Counted from the stretch's first letter, positions 21,149-33,497 are shown. The stretch is DNA of 64,000 bases from Amorphophallus konjac (GCA_022559845.1 CM040117.1:143410732-143474731); one strand, 5' to 3'. Notes: generated by a model from the sequence alone, not told the origin. Numbers and translations are program-made.

Positions 21149-23309
21149 AATAAGCACTGTTGTGTGTGCCGCTCGCCGTCCTGCTCCGTTGTAATCCTCT
21201 ACTCAATAGATAGAGAACTTCCTTCAGTGCCCTCACCTCGTCCCGTAGCTTGGACGCCTCTGTGTGAGACCGCTCTACCTCTCTGAGGTAGCACACTGTC
21301 TCTGCTGCCTCTTCCCAGAGTCACTCTGCCTAGGCATGGTAGCGTGCCGTCTCTTCCGCCTCTACTCGAAATCGCTCTACCTCTGCTCTGAAGCGCTCCG
21401 CCTCCTCCTACGGTTGGGTGGCCTCGCTCAGCGCCGCCTCCAACTCCCTCGCCTGCATGTGCATTCATTTCATCATGGAATGCATAATCATATAGTAGGG
21501 AACTTGAGTGTTTGCTTACCCTCTCCGCAAGCGTAGCCTCAGCCTCTTCGGCCCGTGCCACTGCTCGTGCAAAGTCTGCGTCCCGTTATGCTCGGTCCGT
21601 TGGTACCTGGGTGAAAGAGGAAATAATGTCGGGCTTGGTCCACTGGGAACCCTCAGCACCCTGCACGTAGAAACAAGTCAGTCTCATAAGCATAAGCATT
21701 GCATTTATAGTCTAAAGTTGGGTATAGCTCACCAAGAGGTCCAGTGAGCGCTGAAGGTCGTCTCGCTACTGTACGGTCGAGTGGAGGAGCCCCTGCAACT
21801 GCACGATCCGTCCCTGGGGGTCGAACTGCATACTAGAAGGTCAATCATCAGGTCATCATAATCATAATCATTTTAGAATGTTATAGGGTTAAGAGTCCGT
21901 ACCGATCATCGTGTGCCACGAAAATCCTGGTTCCTGTAGCGTTGAGCGTAGACCGTCAGATAGGCCTTGTCTATCTCTGCCCGAGCCTGCACCACTCAGC
22001 CCCGTCGCGACTAGTCTCGGATCTGGTCCCCTACGTGAACTACCCAGTCAACGGGGCCTAAAAGGCCGCGAGAGTGTCTCCCCACGCGCTCCTCCTCAGC
22101 TCCCTCTCTTGGAAAGGGGACGACTGGCTGTCTGATCCCCTGTGTCCTCATCACCAGGCGATGATGGAGTGGCTCCACAATGTTCACGTAATGAAGCCAT
22201 ATGTCACGGCCGGAATAGGCAAGCACAATCTCCACCCATGGTTGCCCCTCGTCCTGGTATGGAGTCCAGCGGACCTACAGAGTAGGGTAGATAAAAGCAT
22301 TAGTGTCCATATAAGCATGCATTTGCAGTTAAGTCTAGGTATTAGGTCTTACCGATGCATAGGGTAGGGTGTCGATATCGTCCTGAATAGCTCGCACCTG
22401 GCGTCGTAGCGAGCTCGTGTCACGTGCCACTACCCATCGCACCAAAATGGGTACTCAATCAGGGTATGCCTCTCATCCTCTCCTAAGGCCAGGTAAGCAT
22501 ACGTAAGCCCACACCTACATCACGTATCAATGCATTAGCATATAACAGAGTTGAATAGAAATTGCATAAGCATAAAGGGTTAAGTTTACCTGAAGGAGTG
22601 GAGAAAACCCGCCCAGCATCATCTGCCGGGTGGTAGTGTTGAGCGAGTCGAAAAGGAAGGCTAGCACGGCCACGCCCCACGTGTACGCCCCTAGTACGTC
22701 TAGGTCCTCCAGCAAGGGTAGCAGTCGGCAACTCACTCCGTCTGTCCTCGTCGCGAAAAGGAGGCTCCCGAACATAAGCATTAGGAATCTCCTCAGTACC
22801 ATGTCTCCCTCGAGCCCTGGCCCAGCCGCTACTCTCTCTCGTACCTTGCCTATCAAGCGCTAGAGGTACGGCTCCGGTAACTCTCCCACTGAGATTGCCG
22901 CTCCTCGTAATCCCAAGCTCTCTTGTAGTCCGTCCCTCTGCAGGACGGACGACCGACGTTGCAGCCGCAGTAACTCAAGCCTGAGCAAGTGTCGTGCTGG
23001 CTCTCAGTAGTCTTAGAAGGTGTGACCGCTGACTGGCGCCCCAACAACCCTCAAGTTGGTGATCCTCGCCACATCCTCCAAATTGGGGGTCATGTGTCCC
23101 TACGGAAATAGAAAAGTCCAGCTGGTTGGATCCCACCGGTCATGCAATGGTAAGAGCAATGTCGTGCCTAGTCTCATCACCTCCGGGCTGAGGAACTCCG
23201 TGAAACCCATCGCTGCCAACCTCGATCTCCCGCTAAAAGTCCGGTCATGCGAGGTACACTGCTCGGACCTGCAACCAAGAGATCCTGGTCCGGCGTTTTC
23301 CCTACACAC
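21149..23309 (-). pseudogene. Plant mobile domain (PMD) gene, antisense in element H, decayed
   Basis: Minus-strand exons with matching splice signals: 23309-22590, 22514-22353, 22274 to about 21905, 21832-21733, 21660-21520, and 21452 to about 21149. Exon 1 carries PMD landmarks in a single frame: LHDRWDPTSWTFLFP, then MTPNLEDVARITNLRVVGAP, then YTWGVAVLAFLFDSL and GGFSPLLQ at the donor. Exon 3 continues with VRWTPYQDEGQPW and IVEPLHHRLVMRTQG. Later exons are heptad-like and Glu/Ala/Arg-rich, a coiled-coil tail. In-frame stops interrupt exon 1 (23100-23102, two near 23010 and one near 22862) and later exons, so it is a pseudogene. PMD genes occur both as host genes (MAIN/MAIL family) and inside transposable elements; the setting here favours the latter. 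Confidence 0.75.
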
Positions 23310-23720
23310 ATTCGCATATTTAATATCAATAATTCATTCATTCATGTCATTCATTTAAAAAAAATTGCATTGTTTGGTGATGTGGCGGTCGCCTTTAGAC
23401 CGTCTTGTGAAGCGACGGTCCAGTTTGGACCGCCTATGATGGAAACTGTCTAAGTAAGACTGTTATTTGAAGTAACGGTCTGTGGTAGGACCGCCATTTT
23501 CCCCGCCGCCATGGACGGTGTTTTCCCTCTTTCCCCGTTCATGGAAGTGGCCCTAGAGGCCCTACAGTCATCTCACCAAGGTCATGTGACGCCTCCTCTC
23601 CCTACCATGCTCACCCCATGATTTGAAATTGAAATTGATAAAAAATGGGTTTTTTGGGCCGTGGCCTACCTAGGACAACGGAGCATTCCCGATCATTTTC
23701 TCGGCTGTCGCCTCTGTTTC

Positions 23721-23909
23721 TTAATCTTCATCCTGCATTTCTACCTCCTCAGGCGCTCCGGTGGCCCCAGAAGAATGTCCTTCCTCGACTACGGCCAGTG
23801 GCGGCCGTTCCCCTTCCGATCGGTTCTTCGACAGCGGGTTAGCTTCCTGCTCCTCCATTTGGCGCATAAAGCGCCTCACTGCCCTCTTCTTCACCATCTC
23901 TGTTCGCAT
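23721..23909 (-). other. Short minus-strand frame, possible first exon of the PMD gene
   Basis: A 62-codon frame starting at 23909, basic at its N-terminus and acidic later (ending EEVEMQDED). It lies about 400 bp upstream, in minus orientation, of the PMD exon at 23309. Its place suggests a first exon, but I see no clean splice donor and no conserved domain. Confidence 0.25.
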
Positions 23910-25067
23910 GTGTGGGCTTGGAGGTGAGCTCGGTGGTGGGCTTGGTGAGGCCGAAGGTGAGGGCGACGGTGGGTGGTGAGGGCGTGCGTGCGTGAATGAG
24001 AGGGAAGAGAGGCCTGTTAAGTGGCGGACATTCTATAGACCATCAAATGGAGGTTGCAGTCCCAGAACGACTGTTTCTTCCTGGAGCTTGATTTTGCTTT
24101 AAATTGTTGTGCTTGATGTGCCCACGTGGTCTTGGGTATTGTTCTCTGGTACCCCATGATCATTTTTTTGATAATTGGCTAATTGATTAATGTTGAATTT
24201 CAAATTTTATATCCCATCACATTGCATCGCCTACTCCTCTCCCGGGCAAGTAAGTCAGGTAAGTATATAGATCCCTTAATCCTTTTATGCATTACTGTAT
24301 GGTATCTATGTTATATTATCTCGAGAACCAGCTGGTCATTCATGTGTTCTGGGATCTGATGTTCCCCTTTAACAGAAATGATGATGATCTAGGAGCACAT
24401 GTTTAATCGTTGGATAGGCCGTTAGGTTAGAAGAATTAGGGGACGATGGTTCTATGTTGCACACAGTGGTTATAGATGGTGTCCTGACCCTGATTGTTAT
24501 GGTCTAGCAATATTATTCTAGAGTACTTTTTATTTTATGATTTCTTTGCATTTGTTTTAACGATTTTTTTTATTTTGGCCCAACATGCATTATGCACATC
24601 TTTCAACATTCATGTCCCCTGATTTCTTCAAAGTGTCCTAATTGGTAGTGAATGATTGTGCATCCATGGTTTTGGGTAAGGGGAAGTATTCCACTCTGAG
24701 TTGGAAGGTTTCCTCTGATCTGTTTGCTCGGTTTGGTTGGCTGAGGGTTCTTGTCTGGACTTTAGTCGCTTGCTTCTTTACTTTTTGCTTATTCCGATCG
24801 CCTATCAGCTATGTGTTCCACTGATGAGGTTGGTTGTGTTTTCTCCTTTAGTTTGTTAGTTGCTCTAGGCTTGCGTCATTCGGGTTGACCATTCTTTGTG
24901 ATTAGTTTAGAGTTTTCCGGAAGATTCCTAGTGCTCATTGGTTGAGGACGGGTGTCGTTTACCTTAACGCCCACTTTTCAGTCCGCTCCGGTGCATTTTC
25001 CCTCCATCTCCATGTTCTATTTCCACTTGCGCTTCACCTCCGCTCGCGTCCCTAAAAAGAGGGCGTT

Positions 25068-25080
25068 AAGGAGGGGCATC
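25068..25080 (+). promoter_or_regulatory. Polypurine tract of element H
   Basis: AAGGAGGGGCA lies immediately before the LTR start TGTTGACACC at 25081. Confidence 0.6.
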
Positions 25081-26534
25081 TGTTGACACCCGTTTTATGC
25101 CTTTGAGTTGGGTCATTTTTATATCCTTATTTATGATGTCCCATGTTATTCACTATTCATTGGGCCATTTTTGGCTAGTTTTGGGCTTGTTTTCATGGGT
25201 TTTTCTCCCTGGTTGCGCTTGCTTTCTCGCATAAGTCATGATTTGGGCTTAATGGGCCTAGATGAGACTTGGTCTCAGGATAAATATACATATTTATCTT
25301 ATTTTATTTTTTTCAAACGGCCACCAAGCTAGCGATCACGCGATAGACCGCTACCTGAAGGTGGCAGTCTATCACGAGACCACTATCTGGACCCGAGAGT
25401 CCTCCCTAGACTGGACTTTTTTCTCTCGATCCAAGGTCGATGGAGAGTCCTAATTGGGTGTTTTCTCCAAGGATAAAAGTCTCTAGAGGGTTCTGGTCGA
25501 TCCTAGAGGTTGTTGGTGATATTATCTACCAGATTTATCATGTTTCACGAATTATCTCACAGATTTATCCCTCCAACTCGGGCTAGGTTTTCAGGGGTCT
25601 ATAAATAGAACCCATGGCCTTGTGCTCGCGAAGAGGAGAATTCTGGAGCTCGCGACGAACTTCTGCCGATCCTTGGAGTGAGTCTTCACTAGGGAGCATT
25701 AGTTTTCTGTGTCCTAGGGTCGTCTGGTCCAGGGAGTACTTATTGCTTTTGGTCTTTTTGTGCTAGTTCGCAATCATCTTTTGCCCATGTTAGCATAGCC
25801 ATAGCATCCATCTCCCCTCATGTTCTTCATTTTCTGTCATTCATTCTTCATTTATATACATCCTCCTATTGTTTTCCACGCCCTACAGGGGTTAAAAAAC
25901 CACCACCCCTAGGTATCCGCCCTTCCTTTTATGCATACTTGTTATTGTTGGTTTATAGATACTACATATCTCCATATCTAATTGGGTTACTTTCTTTTCG
26001 TCTCTACATTATCTTGCAGGTCTACAACACTCTTAACACTAGGCCTAGCCCTTTTGGCTGGCCAGGAGGGAGGGAGGATTAAGATCCCACATCTGGTTTT
26101 CTGGGTGCAAGTAGTGGCCTTAGTAGGACTGCCTTCATCTTTTTGCAGCCATCCAACGATCGTTTCAAGCATATAGCGGCCCTCTGGGAGACCGTCTCTC
26201 ATTCTGCACCTGGGTTTTCTCCCGCTCGTGAGTGAGCCTTTGCTCCACCCTTTCCAAGGTATGTGGTATAGTCTCCTTTGTGTTACAGGCTTTGGTGGCG
26301 ATCACACATCTTCATTTTGGGTATTCATCACCTCTTTTTAATAGTTATTACCTTTCTTTTGATTGATTTCTCCATGTCCCAGTGTGTGTCTCTTATTGCT
26401 TTCATTTGCACCCTTGCTCCATGCCCACGACGTGTGACTCAGTATAGTTATTTCACTATCTTCATATTTAGTTCTGAGGTGATATTCTCATATACTTGGT
26501 TGATCCATTTCATTGCATTTGTGGAGGTTGTACT
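25081..26534 (+). repeat. 3' LTR of element H (right boundary unresolved)
   Basis: Starts TGTTGACACCCG after a polypurine tract. It carries the motif-rich stretch 25320-25440 (GACCGCTACC, GGTGGCAGTC), a TATA-like CTATAAATAG near 25598, and CT-rich leader sequence. I could not locate the CA end with certainty. The segment runs at least to about 25980 and abuts solo LTR G at 26535. No gene is visible in it. Confidence 0.5.
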
Positions 26535-29500
26535 TGTCACGCCCCGACGCGGAATATCGGGACGTACAGTTAGAAACGAGCTGGCAAGAGAGAGAACTAA
26601 TCTAAATATATACAAGTGCTAAGAAATGGAATAACTTATTGACCATTAAATAAAACATAATTGGTACAGTAATCCTCAAATCAACTCAATACAACTGGGA
26701 TAACAAACTCTAAACCACAATAACATAACTGAAACACAACACACTCTAAACTCGACTAACTGATACACTCAAAACATCACTCCTGCCCTTCCCCATCGGT
26801 AAACGCGTCACCTGAAAAGCCTGGAAAGGGGGAAACAACAACTATGAGCTGACGCTCAGTAGGAAATAACAGATAGGTATAAGTGATTAGCAGTTTAATT
26901 ACATTTTCAAAATATCATGCTACAAAGGAAAATGCAATAAAAGAATAATGATGATATATGAAACAAAATTTAAAGATCTTGCAATGTCAAGAAATATAAA
27001 GGAACAGAATGGTAATACTTAAGAGGAATAACAAAGACAAGAATTTACTGCAGAAGATAACGATAAAGAGTTGGCCATATCGAGACAATTCAAGTCATGT
27101 CAAGCACGTATGTAATTCCATTTCCACGTCCAAGTAGCAGCAAGTAAAGTAACGACAAGTAGAGTATAGAACAGTGAAGAGTGGAAAGTGAAAAGTAGTA
27201 GAGAGTAGTAGAGAGTAGTGGAGAGTAGTAGAGAGTAGTGGCCAGTCCTAAATTTAACCCATGTCATAGTACTGGTGCCAAATGCCACACCTAGTCAATC
27301 ACCTCCCCGGGGGTACACGTAGTGTTCGGGCGCTCCTCCCAGGACTAGACCGAGCCCTTAATTGTTTGCCAGACATTGATTTCTTTGGATCAGAGATCCC
27401 ACGAATCTAGACTTCCGTAATTTATGGCCAGAATTCCAAGGTTTGAACTATGTAGCAATAACAATTTCAAGTAGGAAGGAGATTCATTTCAGAATTTCAA
27501 GGTAAGCACAATCATCAAGAAGATTGAAAACCAAATCACAATAAGAGTTAATCATGATGCGCTACTGTAGTACAGCAGCTATCTAACAAGCTAATCAACA
27601 TATTAATCCTAATTATCAAGTTAATATGTCAAAGATTATCCATTATCATTTGCATTAAGACAATTGCCAAAAGTTGATTCAAGATGATAAGGTAAAGGAA
27701 CAAACTTGTACAGGAAGGAAAAAGAATGCATTAACAGAGATTTAATTACACCATTAACCACTAATTATGTGGGTTTCTATTTAACCAATGTATGAGTCGA
27801 AATGAAGATGGTAAACGACATGTTTTTACACTTTGTTTGCAAGTAGGAACCAATGTAAATTGAAATCATAAGGTTTCCAGAATAGGTCACTGGTTCTTCA
27901 AAAGTATAGTTTTCAATTGGTCTAAGTTCAATAGGTCGATCCCCTAATGATCCGGATCGATCCTCGGGTCGAAAAATGATGAAAATTGGTTTTCTGGTGT
28001 ATGGGTCGACCCCTGAAAAATTGGGGTCTGGCAGCTGAATGGGTCAACCCCTGGGGTCGACCCCCTCAAAATCTCCCTCAAAATCTGCAGGATGGGTCGA
28101 CCCCTGGGGTCGACCCCTATTCTGCCAGCACATGGGTCGACCCCTGGGGTCGACCCCCTTGCAGGGAGTGGATGGGTCGACCCCAGGGGTCGACCCTCGC
28201 GCCTGGGCCAAATGGGTCGACCCCAAGGGTTGACCCTCGGGCCTGCCAGGGCACCCAAAAAATGGGTCGACCCCTGGGGTCGACCCCTGCAAGAACAACA
28301 ACGTAAGTTGCCTCCGTAAAACCCATTAACTCATACAAATGAGGTCCAATTGAGTTGAAATTAAAACCACATGCTATAGGAATCTTGCTAGACATATTAG
28401 GGTCATAAAACTACAATTTGGAAACATGAATTTCATCAGAATTCACCAGAATCACAACCTATTCTATGAAGAACACAAGGAGACCTAGTTCAGGACATAC
28501 TTCCACTAAATTGTCAAATTCTCTCGATATACAAAACCACAATTGGGGATTTTGGTGTCAAAAGAAAGCTAACTCGATCATGAATCCAATCATGTATGAT
28601 ATGCTACATGAATATCAGGTTACATGACTCAAAATAAGCCCGCAATCAAGCTCTGGCTTAAAGGAATACTATATGAATCATGTTCTAGACATGCTTCTAC
28701 AAAAATTTGAAATTCACCAAGCATGCTCAATAAAAATTGGGGATTTCTACGTTGAATAAAAGCTAACAACATGCTGATTACTTCATGTAAGTTAATTAGG
28801 ATTTGGTTGTTAGATCCTACCTCAAATTGAAGAGGGAACTCGAAACCCTAGAATAAAGAACAAGCTTGACAGCACCTCACAAAAAGCTCGATATCTCCAC
28901 GGATACCTAATGAAAATTGGGGCTTTTGCCACCAATGGATAGAGCTCGATGAGAGGAACAATTTTCTATACTCATGATCGAAGTTTGGTTGAGAATTCCT
29001 ACCTCAATCGTTGGAACAAAGAAGGAAGAGAGGAAGCCAACAGCCTGCCAACCCACCTCCACTAATCGAGCAAGAACTCCTTGGATCTGTAGCTTCAACG
29101 TACCCCACAGTAACCAAATGAAACTAGAGTCGAAGAGCTACATTTCTATAGGTCATGGGGCTTCTGTATCCTTCGGAGTTGGGAGTATTCGACGCTGCAA
29201 GTTACGTGTTAAAAACGGCGCCGAAAACCTTGACTTGACCAAAACTATGTCGGCAGCACGTTTTAGGGCTAGGTTTACCTCAAATTGATTGAGGGTAAAT
29301 GTTCCTTACCTCGTGGCCTTCCATTTGCCCTTGATTTAAGATCATTTGGTTGAGTAACAAGGTCGAATTTCATGTTTTAAGTTACGATTAGGTAAAGGTT
29401 AGGTGAAAGTCAAATTCGGGATTAATCCTCTAATTAGACAAGGTTACGTAATTATTTTGGGTCAAGTCCAGAAGACAAAATTGCTATAAAAATGATCTTT

Positions 29501-29669
29501 TACCCAATTACTAATTTTACAGATTTTTCCAAGGTAGTCAAATTTTATAGGTTCTCTATTCTAATGAATTAAATATTAATATTTCGAAATTCAAACATTA
29601 ATTCATTTTTAATTTAATTTTCAATTAATAAAAGCTCAATAAAACTTAATAAATAATCGGGGTATTACA
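26535..29669 (-). mobile_element. Solo LTR G (Ty3/gypsy-like), TSD GTACT
   Basis: A 3,135-bp segment reading TGTCACGCCCCGA at the left and TCGGGGTATTACA at the right, flanked by exact 5-bp repeats GTACT (26530-26534 and 29670-29674). Read on the minus strand it starts TGTAATACCCCGA and ends GGGGCGTGACA, the common form of plant gypsy-type LTRs. There is no primer site, polypurine tract or coding region inside, so it is a solo LTR. Notable contents are a GAGAGTAGTG microsatellite (27180-27242) and a dense cluster of GGGTCGACCCC units (27940-28290). Confidence 0.85.
27940..28290. repeat. GGGTCGACCCC palindrome cluster in LTR G
   Basis: About a dozen copies of GGGTCGACCCC, often paired as GGGTCGACCCCTGGGGTCGA, separated by 15-40 bp of unrelated sequence. 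The long open frames across it on both strands are by-products of this repetition. Confidence 0.85.
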
Positions 29670-29674
29670 GTACT

Positions 29675-30136
29675 TCCATATATATACACCCATCAGGTTT
29701 CATTCTGAACATTTCATAGTCAGATGTTAGCATGTTAGCTTTGGTGGCCCTGACCTCAGAAGTTCTTTCAAAGATTAACTCAAGCATTTCCCACATCTCT
29801 TTTACATATTTGCAAGTGGATACTCTAGAGTATTCAGTGGGATGGATAGCGCATTGCATTCTGTTCATCGTGCTCCAGTTAATCGTGGACTTCTTGATCT
29901 GGTCAGGGGTCCAGGTATCATCCACTTCTGGTAAAACAAAAGGGCCTCGACTGACTACACGCTAGATCATGTGATCCTAGGCACGAAGAAAAACTTCCAT
30001 TCGATTTTTCCAATATAAGTAGTTTGTTCCATCAAAGAATGGTGGTCTATTAATGGAGTGGCCCTCAGCTATAAAGCTACGAGGGACGTCACCATCAGAT
30101 CTCCCTTGGTCGTTGGACCACATTTTCAGGGAACCC
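29675..30136 (-). pseudogene. Partial gag of SIRE element E
   Basis: On the minus strand, just inside the LTR and primer site, the frame reads PPFFDGTNYLYWKNRMEVFL and later STINWSTMNRMQCAIHP, then EMWEMLELIFE and ATKANMLTSDYEMFRMKPDG. This is the N-terminal capsid-like domain of Ty1/copia gag (UBN2 type). It is broken by at least two stops near 29980 and cut off at 29675 by solo LTR G. The remainder was not recognised left of G, so element E appears truncated. Confidence 0.75.
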
Positions 30137-30149
30137 TCTCTTATACCAA
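30137..30149 (-). promoter_or_regulatory. Degenerate primer-binding site of element E
   Basis: Minus strand TTGGTATAAGAGAGG directly after the LTR end resembles TGGTATCAGAGC, the complement of the initiator tRNA-Met 3' end used by SIRE/copia elements. Confidence 0.65.
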
Positions 30150-30150
30150 T

Positions 30151-30469
30151 TGATAGATGCTATGAGTGGATCTAGAGGGGGGGTGAATAGATCCCACACC
30201 CAATTCTTGATCACTTAAAAGTTAAACAAAGACTGTAATGCAGAGGAAGCTAGCTCGAGTGTGATTCTATGCTAACACAAAACGTTTGAAGAGCACGCAC
30301 AGGAAGCACGTTGATCAAACCACAACACCTGTGAAGGGGAGGTAGATGAAAAGGAGTCCATACAACAAACCACCACACACCAGCTTTTTAAGGTGGTTTG
30401 GATGCTATCTAGCAGGCCTACGTCCACCCCGCACCAGATAAGTGAGGCTTCCTCTTCTTGCCAAGAAGA

Positions 30470-30501
<32 letters not shown>

Positions 30502-32244
30502 ATGGTTGCATGGCAGCCAACACACACTAACTCCGATCCCTGAAGCAGGGTACCAAAAAACTACTGAGGAACCTCAGCCAACACACTTCAAAAGTCTAAA
30601 AGAAGAAATGAAAAACAACAAAGAGAAGCTCTAAGTAGGTGAGCTGAAGCGCAGCTTCTGATAGAGATCAGGAAGTTAAGGCAAGGCGATGTAAACAACG
30701 ATCAGAAATTTGAACTACACAGAGCTGGATTAAACCAGTTTCTGGGCTACTACTCCTCTCCTTTCTTCTTTTCTCAAATCTTTCTTGTGAAGGCTTGGGC
30801 TATCCCTGACTCTTTTCCCACTTAGATTTTCTCCATGCATGCTCTTCTTTCTCTCCTTCTTTCTTTTTCATTCAACTCCTCTCCAGGTAGAAGCAACGGT
30901 AGCTGCAACTCTTCAGGCATGGAGTCCATATTTATAGGTGGAGAGAGCAGAAGGTTTTCCCTCCATCGATCTGCATTTTGATTGGTTCAATAAAATAAAG
31001 GTTCTTGTGAGAAAACTTTTCCCAGATCTGATTGCTCATTGGCTGAGGACAGAAAGGACGGTCCTCTGTCCTAGACACCTTTTGGGACTGCACTCGGATT
31101 GGCTAGTTGCAAAAAGGAGATTACCATGAAAGGTGACCTTTCCCACAAATCTTAACTGACAGATCCTTTATTCAAAAAGTTATTCTGACGGCCTAATGAT
31201 GACAAGGACAGTTATCTATCCTATGATCTTTTTCCAAACCTTGAATGGCGAGATCTAGAAGATTGAGCCATTAACTTGAAATAAAATATGTGATTGGGTG
31301 GCCTGGTTCAAAATCTGGCAGAGCAACAACTGATTTGAGTAGCAAGAACATGAACTGGCCATTGTATGCTGCTGATAGCTCCCATTGATCCAAAGAGGGT
31401 TCTCACGTGAGCCTAGCTTCGCCTTTGGTCCGTTCCGGAAAGGGTTGACACCTTAGGTCGACACTTGAGCATTGTGCCAATTGAACTGCTCACCATTTGA
31501 ACAAAATAGAACCCGGATAATTAGGGGTCGACACCAGGGGTCGACTCCTTTTGCTTTGCTAATTTGTGAGCTTAGTTGTGTCGACGCAGTGACTCTATTG
31601 AGTAGACGCAGTAAACAACAGTTGCTAGTAGCTGGGGTGAAGCAAGAGTTGACGCTGTGAGTGGACGGGGTCAACGCATCAAGCCTTCTGCCTGGGTTAT
31701 TGTGAGTTAACGCATTGTACGTCAACGCAGTAAGAAGGGTGTGTCGACGTATCCTTTGACGATGCGTCCGAAGCAGTTTCTGGGAAGCGCCTTGTGTCGA
31801 CGCCTTGAGAAAGTGGGGTCAATGTGGTAAGAGGGCCACCTGATTTACAGAAGCTGGAGCGAAGCCTGCGTCGACGCCATAAGAGGCCTGCGTCGACGCA
31901 CTCGTTGAAGTGCGCTTGAAGACAGCTTCTGGAGGCCGTTTGGAGTCGACGCCTGAATGCACTGGAGTCGACGTAGCCTTGTGGGGACTTTCTGATCAGT
32001 GGTGCTCGACCTGAAGATGCGTCGGCGCAGCATCATCTTGGAGTCGATGCAGCCTTGAAGAGTGGCTTGGTTGAAGTTCTTCTTATGAGAGGTCGAGTCG
32101 ACACAGCTTTTGGCTGGAGTCGACGCAGTCATGAAGGCTCTTTTAATTCCTACACAACTAGCTAAAAAAAATGTTTTAGATTTTCTAAAAGTAATTAGCC
32201 AATGACTTATAGGAAGACATCATCAAAACACAGTATACACAACA
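30151..32244 (-). repeat. 5' LTR of SIRE element E (minus strand)
   Basis: On the minus strand it starts TGTTGTGTATACTGTGTTTT (at 32244) and ends GCATCTATCA (at 30151), next to the primer site. It contains a cluster of about 20 GTCGACGC-type motifs (31450-32130), a TATA-like TATAAATA (30929-30936, minus), a CA/GT microsatellite (30472-30497), and the family signature GGTGGACGTAGG with its hairpin partner (complement at 30419-30454). No second LTR of this element is seen in the window. Confidence 0.82.
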
Positions 32245-32430
32245 TGCTTTACGCATGTTGTCATCGCCCTCCTCTCACAAGTGGGGATTTTGCCTCATGG
32301 AGCACCTTTAACCGCAGGATAGCCCCCTCATGTGAGTGTTTGTTCTAGTTTTTAACGTCATAGAGCTTAGAGTTACAATATTGCTATTTAGAGTTATAAC
32401 ACTACTACTTAGTACTGAGTTGAACTCGGG

Positions 32431-33290
32431 TTGGGGGGTCTAAAATTTTAAATACCAGCCTAATCAGAGTGTTGATTATTCCAATACAACTTGGTGGTGC
32501 AAGTGACTTAGGAGTGGTGATCGAAATAATTACCCTTTTTTGAACTAACTTAATAATATTGGCTTGGGGGGTCTAAAATTTGAAATATCGGCCTAATCAG
32601 CATGCTGATTATTCCAGCACGATCTGGGTTATGAGAGTGACATAAGAGAGCTGACGGAAAACAAATTGGATAGCCAGTTTGGGCTTGGCGCTCAAAATAG
32701 CATTGTCTCTTATAACTTAGTTTAAAATAAACCAAAGAGGTCAATTTGGGAGTGCAAAATCTGAAATACCAATCTGATCAGCGTACTGATTGTTCCAACC
32801 TGACCTGGGTGGTAAAAATGACTGGAGAGAGTAGACGAAATCCAAATCGAATACCTTATTTTGGCTCGGTGCCCAAATTATTCTTTTCTAAATCAAAGAG
32901 ATCAGGTTGGGAGTCCAAAATATGAAATATCATCCTGATCGGTATATCGATTATTTCAGCACGACCTAGGTTGTGAGTGACTTAAGAGAGCTGACAAAAT
33001 ACAAATCAGATACCCGATTTGAGCTCAGTGCTCAAAATAGCATTCTCCCTTACAACTTAATTTAAACATACCAAAGAGCTCAAGTTGGGGGTCCAAAATC
33101 TAATATACCAATATGATCGACATTCTGATTTTTTCGACATGACCTGGGTGGTTAGAGTGACCTAAGAAAGCTAACAGAATCCAAATTAGATATCCGATTT
33201 GGGCTCGACAATCAAATTACCCTTTTCCAAGCTAACTTAGTTTAAAATTAAAGAACTCAGATTGGGGGTCCAAAATCTAAAATACTGAAA
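32431..33290 (+). repeat. Diverged tandem repeat in CACTA-2, homologous to the 179-bp array
   Basis: About six degenerate units of 140-180 bp, each starting near GGGGGTCTAAAATTT or TTGGGGGTCCAAAATC (about 32432, 32576, 32745, 32905, 33083, 33262). They share GATTATTCCA, GAGAGCTGACGGAA, CAAATCGGAT-like and GAGCTCGGCGCTCAAA-like blocks with the CACTA-1 intronic repeat. Confidence 0.82.
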
Positions 33291-33425
33291 TGATCATGTT
33301 AATTAAAGAATTCACGTGGATATCATCTTATTTTAAATTTATAAATTCAAATAATTTGTTTAATTTAATTTTTATTAAATTTCTTTATTCATACATGTCT
33401 AATGTTATTTTGTTTTCTATTATAG

Positions 33426-33497
33426 GATCCTCTAGCGGGTAGCAACGGAGGAGACATGTAGGATGGGGAGGATGAGGACATTGAGGACATTTCTTGA
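33426..33497 (+). pseudogene. Last exon of a Transposase_24 gene in CACTA-2
   Basis: After an acceptor-like TTCTATTATAG the frame reads DPLAGSNGGDM, a stop (TAG, 33459-33461), then DGEDEDIEDIS and a final TGA. It is the counterpart of the CACTA-1 exon at 13702-13794 (DPSAGSDRGDE...DIS). The internal stop marks it as decayed. Confidence 0.75.

Larger units (their letters stand above)
18903..25080 (+). mobile_element. Probable Ty3/gypsy (Tat-like) element H, internal 3' region
   Basis: The segment ends in a polypurine tract and an LTR start (TGTTGACACC, 25081), so the element is on the plus strand and only its 3' part is present; element A appears to have inserted into it. It holds two decayed genes on the minus strand. 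Noncoding parts contain scattered, mutually complementary short motifs such as GACGGTC, GACCGCC and AGACCGTC (20460-20740, 23380-23510). 23910-25070 holds no recognisable gene. The Tat-like label rests on the antisense gene between the (unseen) pol and the 3' LTR and is tentative. Confidence 0.5.

Noticed and set aside
27944..28319. Gly/Arg/Pro-repeat frames on both strands
   Set aside because: They are produced by the GGGTCGACCCC cluster in solo LTR G.
25081..29669. A single LTR element spanning H LTR to LTR G
   Set aside because: LTR G has its own perfect GTACT duplication, so it is a separate insertion.
32245..32430. 5' terminus of CACTA-2
   Set aside because: No CACTA-type end is present; the fragment simply abuts the LTR of element E, so I treat it as truncated.
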